Shown here piece after piece: positions 10,637 through 19,722 of a DNA stretch of 55,977 nucleotides. This stretch comes from an uncultured Acinetobacter sp. (GTDB lineage: Bacteria > Pseudomonadota > Gammaproteobacteria > Pseudomonadales > Moraxellaceae), in assembly GCF_947626835.1 (NCBI RefSeq), contig NZ_CANQTS010000015.1, positions 1-55,977 of the forward strand. The letters are read 5' to 3'. A model generated the notes under the pieces. That model was given only the letters and a program-made list of their open reading frames with translations. It did no database searches and was not told the origin of the DNA. Numbering within the stretch: the stretch's first letter is position 1; each line of letters starts with the position of its first letter. A program made the position numbers and the translations under genes.

Positions 10637-11185
10637 ATGAACAGAGAAATTCAACAAAGACTCGTATGGGTTAAATTATTTGAAGAGACCAATGATGCTG
10701 GCCTAGTTTGTCGGAGATGTGGCATTTCTAGACCAACGTTACGCAAGTGGTAAAAACGATATTCTGAGCAAGGTATTGATGGATTAAGTAGCCTGAGTAA
10801 ACGTCCATTAAAATCTCCAAATAATAAAATCAATGCTGAGCTAGAAGCCTCAATATTAGAAATGCGCTCAGCCAGAAATCTTGGTGCTCGACGTTTGCAA
10901 ACAGAATTGATGAGGCTGCAAGGAGTCTCGTTGTCCTTAGCGACTATCCATAAAGTACTATCCACCCATCAGGTCAAACCAATTAAAAAATTCTGTCATA
11001 AAGCAGATTTCATTCGTTATGAACGCCCATTACCAGGTGATAGAATTCAAATGGATACCTGTAAACTGGGTCCTGGACTATATCAATACACATCTATCGA
11101 TGACTGCACAAGATATCGTGTTTTAAGGATATATAAACGCCGAACAGCAGCGAATACTCTCGACTTTTTAGACTGTGTAATGTAA
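10637..11185 (+). pseudogene. decayed IS481-type transposase
   Basis: Translation from the ATG at 10637 gives a helix-turn-helix segment (GLVCRRCGISRPTLRKW), then a stop codon TAA at 10751-10753 where the family has a second Trp. It reopens in the same frame and runs through RYERPLPGDRIQMDTCKLGP and YTSIDDCTRYRVLRIY, the first half of an rve/DDE integrase core with two aspartates. The frame ends at LDFLDCVM, before the final catalytic glutamate region. The gene is therefore both nonsense-mutated and 3'-truncated, and cannot encode an active transposase. The truncation point near 11185 is followed by unrelated-looking sequence. Clear terminal inverted repeats were not found. Confidence 0.8.
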
Positions 11186-11561
11186 GCGTCCGCTGAGCCC
11201 CAGGCAACACCCCTCTCATCATAAAATTATACCAGTCAGTAAAATACCTTTAGATTAAGCATGTGTATGTTGGTTATTATTGTTGATTATCACAATAAAT
11301 TAGTGACCAAAAATCAAAGTAGCCTACCCTACCTTAAATTAAACCACACAAAATAAAAACTCTATATAACTGTTATATATAGAGTTTACTAAAATGCCAA
11401 TTATATTATTTAGTCTATTTCATGTCGGTGACTCTTTTCAAAGTTGGGGTGTCAAAAAATAAGTTTGATTTTAAGAAATCATGCATTTATAAATTTTAAG
11501 GTGATAATGCTTTAAAAGCCTGGCTAAACAGCGCAAAGTATTTTTTTAATTTTAAATCAAT
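11186..11561. other. 376-bp gene-free stretch after the transposase remnant
   Basis: No open frame of note. An imperfect AT-rich hairpin lies at about 11356-11387 (arms related to AAACTCTATATAAC), which could terminate rightward transcription. The GC-richer sequence right after 11185 may be the end of whatever truncated the transposase gene, but I cannot identify it. Confidence 0.4.
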
Positions 11562-11591
11562 AAAGACCACAATATTTTGATTGTGGTCTTT
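11562..11591 (-). terminator. terminator of ppk1
   Basis: A perfect 11-bp stem (AAAGACCACAA with TTGTGGTCTTT) and 8-nt loop lie 17 bp beyond the ppk1 stop. On the minus strand an A/T-rich run follows. Rho-independent terminator. Confidence 0.75.
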
Positions 11592-11607
11592 ATGATGGCT
11601 GAAAGAT

Positions 11608-13686
11608 TTATTTTACTTTCTTTAACTTTTGATCCAACAAATATTGCTGAGCAATAAACACGTCTTGATTTTCCTGTGGCTCAAGTAAAGTCCATTGATC
11701 GTGTTCATCTAATTGCCAAGCACGTTTATTGTCTTTGAGATAATTGAGCAAGCCATCTTCAATAATTTGTTTTTTCAGCTTTTTATTTTCAATTGGGAAA
11801 CAGCTTTCAACTCTTGAAAATAAATTACGCGCCATCCAATCTGCACTGGCACAATATAATTTTTCTTCACCCTGATGATAGAAGTAATAGACACGGGTAT
11901 GCTCTAAATAACGGCCTACAATAGAACGTACTGTGATATTTTCCGATAAACCTTTGACTTGTGGACGTAAACAGCAAATTGAGCGAATAATTAAATCCAC
12001 TTTTACACCTGCTTGTGAAGCCGTATATAAAGCTGAAATTAACTCAGGCTCAGTTAAAGCATTTACCTTAATGATGATATGTGCCTTTTCTCCAGCAAGC
12101 GCAGCTTGGGTCTCATACTGAATGTACTTAAGTAATTGCTCATGCAAAGTAAACGGTGCATGTAATAACTTTTTAAGCTTGGCCATACGCCCCATGCCAG
12201 TGAGTTCTTGAAAAATTTTATGCACATCTTCAGCAATTTCATCGTGGGTGGTGAATAAACCGTAGTCGGTATACATTTTTGCGTTACCGGCATGATAATT
12301 GCCAGTACCTAAATGCACATAACGACGCAGATTTTCACCTTCACGACGCACAATTAAAATCATCTTAGCATGGGTTTTATAGCCCACAATGCCATATACC
12401 ACCACAGCGCCGGCTTCTTGTAATAAGTTGGCCACAATAATATTGGACTCTTCATCAAAACGGGCACGAAGTTCAATGACTGCGGTCACTTCTTTACCAT
12501 TACGTGCCGCTTCAATCAAGGCTTGTACAATTTCAGAATCAGGCCCACTGCGGTATAGGGTTTGTTTAATGGCCAAAACATGTGGGTCTTTGGCTGCCTC
12601 ACGCAGTAAATTGACCACAGGTTGAAATGAGTCAAACGGATGATGAAGTAAAACATCTTCACGTTTTAGCACTTCAAACATTAAATCCTGTTGACGTAAT
12701 ACTTTGGGCATCACCGGTTGAAAAGGTTTAAAACGTAAAGCTTCAATATCAAAACTGCTCGGCAAACGGGTTAAATTGACCGGTCCTTGAATGCGATATA
12801 ATTCTTGTTCACTTAAATTAAATTGTTGTAATAAATAATGATTAAGTTTTTCAGGACAGTTTTCATCTACTTCTAAACGCACCGCTCGACCAAAACGACG
12901 TGATGACAGTTCGTCTTTTAACGCCACTGCTAGATCGTCTACATCGGCATTTAAGGTTAAGTCAGCATTACGTGTAACCCGAAATTGATAACACCCGGTG
13001 GCGGTCATACCCGGAAATAGATCATTAACATGATACTGAATCATGGCAGAAAGCAAAATATAATGTTGTTCACCTGTTGGACACAACTCATCGGGTAAAC
13101 GTACGACACGCGGTAACGAACGTGGTGCAGGTACAATGGCCAAATCAATATGACGACCAAAGGCATCTTTACCTTCAAGTGAGACAATAAAGTTTAAACT
13201 TTTATTGACTAAACGTGGAAATGGATGGGCAGGATCTAAACTAATTGGCGTAACAACAGGTTGAATTTGCTTAGAAAAATAATTTTTAATCCAATCTTTA
13301 TGCCGTTCTAAAATATCATGATATTGAATAAAACGAATACCATGTTGTTGTAGCTGTGGCAAAATTTGCTGATTTAAAATATCGTATTGTGTTTCAACAG
13401 CGCGATGGGCTTTGTCCGAAATTTCCTGCAAAATAATTTCATTTGGAATACTGTCGGGTGCTGTGGTGAGCATTTTTAAATCGAGTTGTTTCATTAAACC
13501 CGCAACACGAATCTCAAAAAACTCATCTAAGTTACTCGAAAAGATTTTTAAAAAATTTAATCTTTCTAATAAAGGGTGATCCACATCGGCAGCTTGGGCT
13601 AAAACACGCTTATGAAATTCTAATAAAGAAAGTTCACGATTAATATAGGTATCAGAATTATGTAAGTTTGCTTTAAGAGAAGACAT
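11608..13686 (-). CDS. ppk1: polyphosphate kinase 1
   Basis: The protein is 692 residues, the usual length for PPK1, which reversibly polymerises the gamma-phosphate of ATP into polyphosphate. The N-terminal domain shows [14 protein letters not shown] (residues 16-29) and [14 protein letters not shown] (50-63). The catalytic region shows His439 in KTHAKM, matching the autophosphorylated histidine of E. coli PPK (His435), and His458 in HLGTGN, with the same 19-residue spacing. The C-terminus holds the second phospholipase-D-like domain. The gene stands alone, with its own terminator downstream and 313 bp upstream to the next gene. It is a normal chromosomal housekeeping gene, which matters for interpreting the plasmid-type origin later in the window. 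Confidence 0.95.
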   Translation of the reverse strand: MSSLKANLHNSDTYINRELSLLEFHKRVLAQAADVDHPLLERLNFLKIFSSNLDEFFEIRVAGLMKQLDLKMLTTAPDSIPNEIILQEISDKAHRAVETQYDILNQQILPQLQQHGIRFIQYHDILERHKDWIKNYFSKQIQPVVTPISLDPAHPFPRLVNKSLNFIVSLEGKDAFGRHIDLAIVPAPRSLPRVVRLPDELCPTGEQHYILLSAMIQYHVNDLFPGMTATGCYQFRVTRNADLTLNADVDDLAVALKDELSSRRFGRAVRLEVDENCPEKLNHYLLQQFNLSEQELYRIQGPVNLTRLPSSFDIEALRFKPFQPVMPKVLRQQDLMFEVLKREDVLLHHPFDSFQPVVNLLREAAKDPHVLAIKQTLYRSGPDSEIVQALIEAARNGKEVTAVIELRARFDEESNIIVANLLQEAGAVVVYGIVGYKTHAKMILIVRREGENLRRYVHLGTGNYHAGNAKMYTDYGLFTTHDEIAEDVHKIFQELTGMGRMAKLKKLLHAPFTLHEQLLKYIQYETQAALAGEKAHIIIKVNALTEPELISALYTASQAGVKVDLIIRSICCLRPQVKGLSENITVRSIVGRYLEHTRVYYFYHQGEEKLYCASADWMARNLFSRVESCFPIENKKLKKQIIEDGLLNYLKDNKRAWQLDEHDQWTLLEPQENQDVFIAQQYLLDQKLKKVK

Positions 13687-13999
13687 ATTAAATAGGAATC
13701 GTTACGAACAGCTTAGATGTGCACATCCTAGGATTAAATTATGACAGATGTGTTACAATGCACATATTCTTTAGTTGAATTGTTTAAAATAAATATTTGT
13801 ATAAAAAAGATTTTTCATAAAAAACTCAAATTAAAGCCCAACTAAAAGGCCATTTTTTTAATGCTCATTTTGATAAAAAAATCATGACATTTAATTTATA
13901 CCTTGAGAAATATTGTGTGTTTAGACTCACCTATTACAGCAAATGCCGCAATCCGAGAGAACCTGCTCTCGGAGTTTCACACAGCCTATAGATTGATTA
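13687..13999. other. intergenic region between ppk1 and the OmpV-like gene
   Basis: It contains a 7-bp perfect hairpin at 13953-13972 (CCGAGAG, six-base loop, CTCTCGG), 27 bp past the stop of the OmpV-like gene. There is no T-tract on the minus strand, so it is a weak terminator or RNA-stabilising element. The ppk1 promoter must lie near 13690-13760; I could not pick boxes with confidence. Confidence 0.4.
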
Positions 14000-14794
14000 T
14001 TAAAATTTATAGTTAACTGCCATATAAAAGTTAGTCTGCGAACTTTGATCCACTAAAGGACCATCTTGTACTTTATTGGGTAAGAATTTTTGCATTGCAA
14101 CCCCAAAGACATTCACTTTTTCATTAATGACATAATTGGCACCTAATGAAACATGCGGAATAAAGACCTGATCTGGACGATACGCGTCAACACCACGCGC
14201 AACCTCACTGTTTAAAATACCGTAATAGTAATTGGCACGTTTATCGGATAACCACTCCACACCCACATTTGGAATCAAGCTTAAACGAGGATCAATTTGC
14301 CAAAAATATTGATAATTTAAACGTAATTCTGCCCCTTCACTGGCTCCACCAACATCATGCAAGGCTTGTGCTGAGATAATGCCATAGGGTTTACGCATGC
14401 TCGCTTCAACACCTAGGTCAACACTGCGATCACGATCTTCAAGCTGTGCTTTGCTGATGCCTTTTTCTGCAAGTTGACGTGTACTTAACTCACCCACATC
14501 TAAATTCATCATATTGACATTAGCAATCGCATTGACACTAAAAACACGGTCGCCATACAACGCAGCGCCTGCTGATAATCCACGCACAAAGAAACGCTCA
14601 CTTTCATAAGCAATTACAGGAACAGGAATAATTTCAGTTTTTTCGCCAATATAGATACCGCTACTGCCAACAGCACCCAAACCCACACTTAAGCCTTGTG
14701 GTTTGCCCGTTTGGGCAGGACGTTGTGGCTGTTTTTCTGCAAAAGCAAGCGTAGGAATACAAAGTGCTGTAATTGTTACAATTTTTTTTAGCAT
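14000..14794 (-). CDS. MipA/OmpV-family outer-membrane protein
   Basis: I start the gene at the ATG at 14794, because the translation then opens with a signal peptide (MLKKIVTITALCIPTLAFA, cleavage before EKQPQ); a longer frame reaching 14842 would bury it. The product is 264 residues. The mature part alternates hydrophobic and polar residues in beta-strand fashion and ends in NFYMAVNYKF, with the C-terminal Phe typical of outer-membrane beta-barrels. SVGLGAVGSSGIYIGEK near the start of the mature protein is typical of the MipA/OmpV family (scaffold or porin-like proteins). Its substrate is unknown. It appears monocistronic. Confidence 0.8.
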   Translation of the reverse strand: MLKKIVTITALCIPTLAFAEKQPQRPAQTGKPQGLSVGLGAVGSSGIYIGEKTEIIPVPVIAYESERFFVRGLSAGAALYGDRVFSVNAIANVNMMNLDVGELSTRQLAEKGISKAQLEDRDRSVDLGVEASMRKPYGIISAQALHDVGGASEGAELRLNYQYFWQIDPRLSLIPNVGVEWLSDKRANYYYGILNSEVARGVDAYRPDQVFIPHVSLGANYVINEKVNVFGVAMQKFLPNKVQDGPLVDQSSQTNFYMAVNYKF

Positions 14795-15029
14795 GTCTTG
14801 TCCATCATATGCGCGTGAGTTAGTTTTAATATACAGCAGCACAGGGTGAATTATATGTGAAATTTAAGCGACCATCTTATCAAGATCGATCTTGTTGTAA
14901 TTCTGAATGCTATTTAACATAGGAGTAGTAAATTGCCAATCTGTAATTGATGAACAATCTTTGAGTTCATTTTCAGTACAATAGATTTAAACAGTTACCT
15001 TAAATAAATGAAGACTTTTATAGATTTGT

Positions 15030-15230
15030 TTAACGCAAACGTTGTAATGCACGTTGTCTCTTGATTAAACCTAAGACCTGTTTGCGCGCATTAATTTGCT
15101 CTTCATCAAATAGAAGCACTTGTTGTAATTGGGCAATAGTTTGAGTGGCATGTTCAATCAAATAGCAATCTTGTTCAACACTCCACTGGGCAGTGAGCTC
15201 AACAGCTAATGCTATTTTATGACGTTTCAT
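15030..15230 (-). CDS. small unknown protein
   Basis: The product is 66 residues from the ATG at 15230; the frame extends to 15257 (75 residues). It is helical and amphipathic (IEHATQTIAQLQQVLLFDEEQINARKQVLGLIKRQRALQRLR) with a basic C-terminus and no membrane segment. I do not recognise it. A long inverted repeat resembling a terminator sits about 50 bp upstream of its start (15280-15334), so it must have its own promoter or be controlled by read-through. Confidence 0.5.
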   Translation of the reverse strand: MKRHKIALAVELTAQWSVEQDCYLIEHATQTIAQLQQVLLFDEEQINARKQVLGLIKRQRALQRLR

Positions 15231-15279
15231 ACTTGAACTCACAATATGAATGATCAACCTAAAACTGCAAAATAAAAAG

Positions 15280-15334
15280 CTCCAACATGATCGAGTAACA
15301 AAGTAACAGGGGTGTTAAATAGATCATGTTGGAG
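15280..15334 (-). terminator. 13-bp perfect inverted repeat, terminator-like on the minus strand
   Basis: CTCCAACATGATC at 15280-15292 and its exact reverse complement at 15322-15334 flank a 29-nt loop. On the minus strand the stem is followed by CTTTTTATTTT, as in a rho-independent terminator. The only gene upstream on that strand is cspA, which already has its own terminator at 15521-15547. This one may therefore end a small RNA or attenuate the small gene at 15030-15230. Confidence 0.5.
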
Positions 15335-15520
15335 TATGGGTATTATTCAATTTAATTCCGACAATTTCAATCAAGATTACATGTTTATGCTGTAAAAATT
15401 AAATAAACTTACAGATTGGTTAAAAAATCAGCCCAATTTTGTCATTTCTTACACAAAATATGAAAGGTATAGTATTTCACTGTCATTTGTCTTTGAGGAT
15501 AAAGTAAATTTTAGACAATA

Positions 15521-15547
15521 AAAAACCCATGCAGTGCACGGGTTTTT
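15521..15547 (-). terminator. terminator of the cold-shock gene
   Basis: AAAAACCC and GGGTTTTT arms with inner TGCA pairs lie 23 bp past the cspA-type stop. Symmetric A and T runs would let it work in both directions. Confidence 0.75.
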
Positions 15548-15569
15548 CAACTTTATTTTCTAATGAAAA

Positions 15570-15779
15570 TTAAAGTGGGCTAATCGCGTTAGCTTGAGAG
15601 CCTTTAGGACCAGCAACGATTTCGAATTGAACGCGTTGGCCTTCTTGCAATACTTTGAAGCCTTTTACTTGAATTTGGCTGTAGTGTGCAAACACGTCTT
15701 CGCCAGAATCTGCTGCAATAAAACCGAAACCTTTAGTTTCGTTGAACCATTTAACTGTGCCAGTTACTACGTTTGACAT
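15570..15779 (-). CDS. CspA-family cold-shock protein
   Basis: The product is 69 residues, the standard cold-shock-domain length. It has both nucleic-acid-binding motifs, KGFGFI (RNP1, residues 16-21) and DVFAHYS (RNP2, residues 28-34), and opens with the family signature [13 protein letters not shown]. Such proteins bind single-stranded RNA and DNA and act as RNA chaperones during cold shock or growth transitions. The gene is monocistronic, with its own promoter at 15930-15957 and a roughly 140-nt untranslated leader, a length typical of cold-inducible csp mRNAs, where the leader refolds with temperature. Which csp paralogue it is cannot be decided from sequence alone. Confidence 0.95.
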   Translation of the reverse strand: MSNVVTGTVKWFNETKGFGFIAADSGEDVFAHYSQIQVKGFKVLQEGQRVQFEIVAGPKGSQANAISPL

Positions 15780-15929
15780 AGATTTTTCCTATACTTTAAA
15801 AACTTTATATGGCTTGTGCCATAACGCCTAAGACAATAAACTTTGTAACGAAAAAATCTGATAAAACGAAGGGAACAACGAGATGAAAAGATTTGCGATA
15901 ACAACAGTATTATTATTTTAGTGTCCCTC

Positions 15930-15957
15930 ATTATACACCACTAAATTAAACATACAA
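15930..15957 (-). promoter_or_regulatory. promoter of the cold-shock gene
   Basis: On the minus strand a perfect TATAAT (15935-15930) sits 16 bp after TTGTAT (15957-15952). Transcription would start near 15923, giving a leader of about 143 nt before the ATG at 15779. Confidence 0.65.
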
Positions 15958-15986
15958 GGGGTTATTTCAATTTTTTTATAGCATTG

Positions 15987-16016
15987 AAAAAGCGCAGTTC
16001 AATAGCTGCGCTTTTT
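15987..16016 (-). terminator. terminator of the benK-like gene
   Basis: AAAAAGCGCAG and CTGCGCTTTTT form an 11-bp stem with an 8-nt loop, 12 bp past the transporter stop codon. Bidirectional in form. Confidence 0.8.
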
Positions 16017-16028
16017 GTATGAGTGGCT

Positions 16029-17390
16029 TTAAGTTTGTGAATCAAGCTTGAATTGATCTAAGCTTGCAGCAGTTGACTTTGCGTCAACTGACACACGTAA
16101 ATTCACCATAAAAATTGCACATGCAGCAATCACACCCGGAATTGCAATAGCTAAGAAATTCATTTGATGTGGCAACTCAAAGGTCAGTAATGCACCGGTT
16201 AACACAGGACCTACGATCGCACCAATACGGCCAATACCCGACGCCCATCCCATCCCTGTTGAACGCACACTGGCTGGATAAAACTGTGCCACGAAAGTAT
16301 ACAATAAAATCTGTGAGCCAATGGTTGCAGCACCGGCGATGGCAATTAAGCTATACAACACAATTTGTGGACTGTTAAAACCAAGTAAAATCAATGCCAA
16401 AGCACCTACCACAAATAAAGTAGTGAGTACTTTTTTGATATGAAAACGATCTGCTAAGACACCACCACCAATGGCGCCTAACATGCCTCCAATATTGAGT
16501 GCAAACAAGAACATCATACTTGCCCCAAGTGAGTACCCCGCTTGAAGCATCAGTTTTGGTAACCAACTTCCCAAAGCATACACCATTAATAAGCACATAA
16601 AAAATGCTAACCAAAACATAAATGTACTTGTACTGCGTCCTTGTTGGAACAAAGCTTTGAGTGGTGCTTGATCCACGGCGTTCACTTCAGGCAGAGTAAA
16701 TTGGGTCTGTGCGGTAATTTTACGCTCTGGCGCAATCTTAGTGACAATTTTAGCCACTTCTATATTGTTGTTTTTTTGCGTTAAAAACATTAAGGATTCA
16801 GGTAAATACTTGCATAGAATCGGTAAAAATAAGCATGGAATTCCTGCAATATAAAACATGATTTTCCAACCATAATCACCCACTAACCAAGCGCCTAACA
16901 GTGCAGAGCTCATACCACCGATGGCATAACCACTAAACATGACGGCCACTAAGGTACTTCGAATACGTTTAGGCGCATACTCGGTCATCAGCGCAACCAC
17001 ATTCGGCATCACGCCGCCAATCCCTAAACCGGCTAAAAAGCGCAACACGGCAAACTGAGTTGGGTTTTCAGCAAAAGCCCCTAAGAAAGTGAAACCACTA
17101 AAAATGGTGACACACATAATAATGGTTTTTTTACGACCTAATTTATCTGATAAAGTACCAAAACACATGGCACCAAACATCATTCCAAATAAGGCACTAC
17201 TGGCCAGCAAGCCTGCTTGTACCGTGGTCAAACCCCATTCTTGCATTAATAAAGGCAGCACTACGCCATAAATCACTAAATCATAGCCATCAAAAATAAT
17301 AATGATTAAACACCATAATAAGACACTCCAATGAAATGGACGGAACTTCGCCTCATCCACCACCTGTTGGATTTCAATCTGTATTGACAT
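16029..17390 (-). CDS. benK: MFS aromatic acid:H+ symporter, BenK-like
   Basis: The product is 453 residues with twelve hydrophobic segments. It carries the aromatic-acid:H+ symporter signature FDGYDLVIYG near residues 34-43 and the conserved loop GTLSDKLGRKKT at about residue 80, repeated in half-form as DRFHIKK in the second half. The family includes BenK (benzoate) and PcaK (4-hydroxybenzoate and protocatechuate). Benzoate uptake is inferred from its place beside the ben/cat regulator and catabolic genes. It lies downstream of the LysR gene on the same strand, with a 130-bp gap that holds a partial regulator-type site (ATAC-N7-GTTG at 17478-17492), so it is probably co-induced. A ribosome-binding site, CCTCC on the plus strand, lies at 17398-17402. 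Confidence 0.8.
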   Translation of the reverse strand: MSIQIEIQQVVDEAKFRPFHWSVLLWCLIIIIFDGYDLVIYGVVLPLLMQEWGLTTVQAGLLASSALFGMMFGAMCFGTLSDKLGRKKTIIMCVTIFSGFTFLGAFAENPTQFAVLRFLAGLGIGGVMPNVVALMTEYAPKRIRSTLVAVMFSGYAIGGMSSALLGAWLVGDYGWKIMFYIAGIPCLFLPILCKYLPESLMFLTQKNNNIEVAKIVTKIAPERKITAQTQFTLPEVNAVDQAPLKALFQQGRSTSTFMFWLAFFMCLLMVYALGSWLPKLMLQAGYSLGASMMFLFALNIGGMLGAIGGGVLADRFHIKKVLTTLFVVGALALILLGFNSPQIVLYSLIAIAGAATIGSQILLYTFVAQFYPASVRSTGMGWASGIGRIGAIVGPVLTGALLTFELPHQMNFLAIAIPGVIAACAIFMVNLRVSVDAKSTAASLDQFKLDSQT

Positions 17391-17520
17391 GCTTCACCTC
17401 CTCCTTGTGAAGATCACTTTGATATGCACAATGCGTGATCTAAATGGCTTTGTCCAAAACCGTTTAAGCATGCTTATATACTTTAAAAGTTGGGTTTTTT
17501 AGTTTGCTAAAACTTCAGAT

Positions 17521-18432
17521 TTAAAGTAGGGCACGTTCATATTGAATCGCTTCGAGATCATAAACTTGATAGATGCAATCAAATAAGGCGCGTAAATCAT
17601 CAGCCGTGTCTAAATGACGAATCGCCATAAACACAGGGCTGGTCGCATCGTGGTCAATAATGGGGATATATTTGACATGCGCCAATTGAATTGATTTGGC
17701 GCTTTCAGGCACGATACACATGCCTTCTGCTGCTGCGACTAAACCAAGTGCCAGTTGAATTTCCCGGACCACTTTGAGATTTTTTGGAGTTAAACCATGT
17801 TCAGCAAAAATACTTTGTACTTGAGTGGCAAAATTTGCCTCTTGACTCTTTGGGTACAAAAATAGCTGTTCTTGTTCAAGCTGTGCAAAAGTAACACACT
17901 GCTTTTGGGCTAAAACATGACTTTGATGGACTGCCAAGACTAAGGGCTCTTCACGCAATAAAATCCGTTTAATATGTGGATCAGAGATGCGTAGCCGTCC
18001 AAATCCCACGTCTATTTTGCCTTGTTTTAGGGCTTGAATTTGCTCAAAGGTCGACATTTCGATCAACTCAACTTTAAGATTGGGCTGTTGTTGACGAAAG
18101 ACATAAATAATTTTAGACAACAAACCATAAAGCAATGAAGCTACAAAACCAATTTTAATGCTGCGTTCAACAATACCAATACGTGCCGTCATACATTTAA
18201 TTTCTTCAGCATTCGACAAAAGTTTAAGTGCATGCTGATAGAAGAATTGTCCAGCTTCTGTGAGTTGTAAAGGGCGGCTACTACGTTCAAAAAGTTGCAC
18301 ACCCAGTTCCGCCTCAAGCTGTTGTATTTGGCGACTTAACGGGGGTTGAGCGATAAATAAACGCTCAGCGGCTTGGGTGAAACTTCTACTTTCTGCGACA
18401 GCAACAAAATAACGTAAATGACGCAATTCCAT
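17521..18432 (-). CDS. benM: LysR-type regulator of benzoate/catechol genes (BenM/CatM type)
   Basis: The product is 303 residues. It opens with MELRHLRYFVAVAE and IAQPPLSRQIQQLE, the winged-helix DNA-binding domain shared by Acinetobacter BenM and CatM. These paralogues activate ben and cat genes with cis,cis-muconate, and BenM also with benzoate. From memory, the benzoate site of BenM uses Arg160 and Tyr293, where CatM has His and Phe. This protein has Arg160 (in RILLR) and a Tyr at 291 which, after a two-residue gap, aligns with Tyr293. It therefore looks BenM-like, although it sits in the usual CatM position, divergent from catB. The intergenic region carries matching ATAC-N7-GTAT operators. 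The benM assignment over catM is an inference. Confidence 0.75.
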   Translation of the reverse strand: MELRHLRYFVAVAESRSFTQAAERLFIAQPPLSRQIQQLEAELGVQLFERSSRPLQLTEAGQFFYQHALKLLSNAEEIKCMTARIGIVERSIKIGFVASLLYGLLSKIIYVFRQQQPNLKVELIEMSTFEQIQALKQGKIDVGFGRLRISDPHIKRILLREEPLVLAVHQSHVLAQKQCVTFAQLEQEQLFLYPKSQEANFATQVQSIFAEHGLTPKNLKVVREIQLALGLVAAAEGMCIVPESAKSIQLAHVKYIPIIDHDATSPVFMAIRHLDTADDLRALFDCIYQVYDLEAIQYERALL

Positions 18433-18451
18433 GCGTTCTGCTCCCTATAAA

Positions 18452-18466
18452 ATACCTTTTTAGTAT
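18452..18466. promoter_or_regulatory. BenM/CatM-type operator, ATAC-N7-GTAT
   Basis: ATAC at 18452-18455 and GTAT at 18463-18466 are separated by exactly seven bases, the consensus high-affinity site of BenM/CatM. It lies just upstream of the regulator gene and probably serves both autoregulation and activation of catB. Confidence 0.7.
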
Positions 18467-18503
18467 AAAAAAATGCAAAAACAGTCTTCGACAGCCTAAT
18501 TTT

Positions 18504-18518
18504 ATTCTTTTAAGGTAT
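18504..18518. promoter_or_regulatory. second BenM/CatM-type operator, ATTC-N7-GTAT
   Basis: ATTC at 18504-18507 and GTAT at 18515-18518, 52 bp (about five helical turns) from the first site and 40 bp before catB. This matches the weaker variant site described at benA and catB promoters of Acinetobacter baylyi. Confidence 0.6.
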
Positions 18519-18558
18519 ATCCAAGAACAGCGAAACGCAAGTGCAGCCGGAATAGATC

Positions 18559-19665
18559 ATGTATAAAAAAATTGAAACCATTTTGGTTGAAATTCCAACC
18601 ATTCGCCCACACAAGATGGCGGTTGCCACCATGCAAACCCAAACTTTGGTGTTGGTTAAAATCACCAGCGATGACGGTTTTATCGGTTGGGGGGAAGCCA
18701 CGACCATTGGTGGTTTAGGCTATGGAGAAGAAAGCCCTGAAAGCATTAAAACCAATATTGATAGTTACTTTGCCCCACTTTTGAGATCCCTTCAGGGACA
18801 TAACCTTGCACAAATCATGCAAGTGTTAAAAAAGCATATCAATGGTAACCGTTTTGCCAAATGTGCCATTCAGACGGCACTGCTGGATATTCAAGCCCAG
18901 CGTTTAGGTTTACCACTGTCTGAGCTGTTAGGCGGTCGTTTACGTGATAGCGTGCCAGTACTGTGGGTACTCGCGTCTGGCGATACCGAAAAAGATATCG
19001 CTGAAGCTCAACAAATGCTCGAAGCCAAACGGCATAATTTTTTCAAACTCAAAATCGGCTCACGCGCTGTAGAAGCAGATGTTGAACATGTACTTGCGAT
19101 TAAACAGGCACTTGGCAATGAGGTGTCGATTCGTGTGGATGTCAACCGTGCTTGGTCTGAACTCGATGCAATTAAAGGCATCAAGCGATTACAAGCTGGT
19201 GGTATTGACTTAATCGAGCAGCCTTGTGCGATTGACAACATTGAAGCCATGCAGCGTTTAACGCATCGTTTTGATATTGCCATCATGGCAGATGAATCCT
19301 TAATGGGTCCAAGTAGTGCTTATCGTCTAGCCAAAAGCAATGCAGCCTCTGTATTTGCAGTCAAAGTGGCCCAATCGGGCGGTCTCCTTGAAGGTCGTGA
19401 CGTGGCAACCATTGCACAGCTGGCTGGGATTGACCTGTATGGCGGCACGATGCTTGAAGGTACGGTGGGTACTATGGCTTCAGCACAGCTGTTCTCCACA
19501 TTTGAAAATTTAAAATTTGGTACTGAATTATTTGGTCCATTGTTATTAACCCAAGAAATTCTCACTACCCCATTACGTTATGAAAATTTTGAACTACACC
19601 TACCTAACACACCAGGTTTAGGGATCGAGATTGACGAAAACAAAATTGAGCAATTACGTCGTTAA
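18559..19665 (+). CDS. catB: muconate cycloisomerase
   Basis: The product is 368 residues, an enolase-superfamily enzyme that turns cis,cis-muconate into (+)-muconolactone. Visible catalytic residues are the Lys163-x-Lys165 base pair (FFKLKIG), the metal ligands Asp194 (RVDVN), Glu220 (LIEQP) and Asp245 (ADES), and Lys269 (FAVKVAQSGG). The length is normal. It is the first gene of the long plus-strand run and is divergent from the LysR gene across 126 bp holding two regulator sites. The ATG at 18559 matches the family start; the upstream ribosome-binding site is weak. Confidence 0.95.
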   Translation: MYKKIETILVEIPTIRPHKMAVATMQTQTLVLVKITSDDGFIGWGEATTIGGLGYGEESPESIKTNIDSYFAPLLRSLQGHNLAQIMQVLKKHINGNRFAKCAIQTALLDIQAQRLGLPLSELLGGRLRDSVPVLWVLASGDTEKDIAEAQQMLEAKRHNFFKLKIGSRAVEADVEHVLAIKQALGNEVSIRVDVNRAWSELDAIKGIKRLQAGGIDLIEQPCAIDNIEAMQRLTHRFDIAIMADESLMGPSSAYRLAKSNAASVFAVKVAQSGGLLEGRDVATIAQLAGIDLYGGTMLEGTVGTMASAQLFSTFENLKFGTELFGPLLLTQEILTTPLRYENFELHLPNTPGLGIEIDENKIEQLRR

Positions 19666-19678
19666 TTCATTTTAATCC

Positions 19679-19699
19679 TCGACAACGAGATCTTGTCGA
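19679..19699 (+). other. intercistronic hairpin, catB-catC
   Basis: TCGACAA and TTGTCGA form a 7-bp stem with a 7-nt loop in the 57-bp gap. No T-tract follows, so it is more likely an RNA stabiliser or processing site than a terminator. Confidence 0.5.
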
Positions 19700-19722
19700 A
19701 TCAATGCATCAAGGAGTGAGAC

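Noticed and set aside
11186..11230. GC-richer sequence after the truncated transposase as an insertion-sequence end
   Set aside because: No inverted partner or known terminal sequence was seen.
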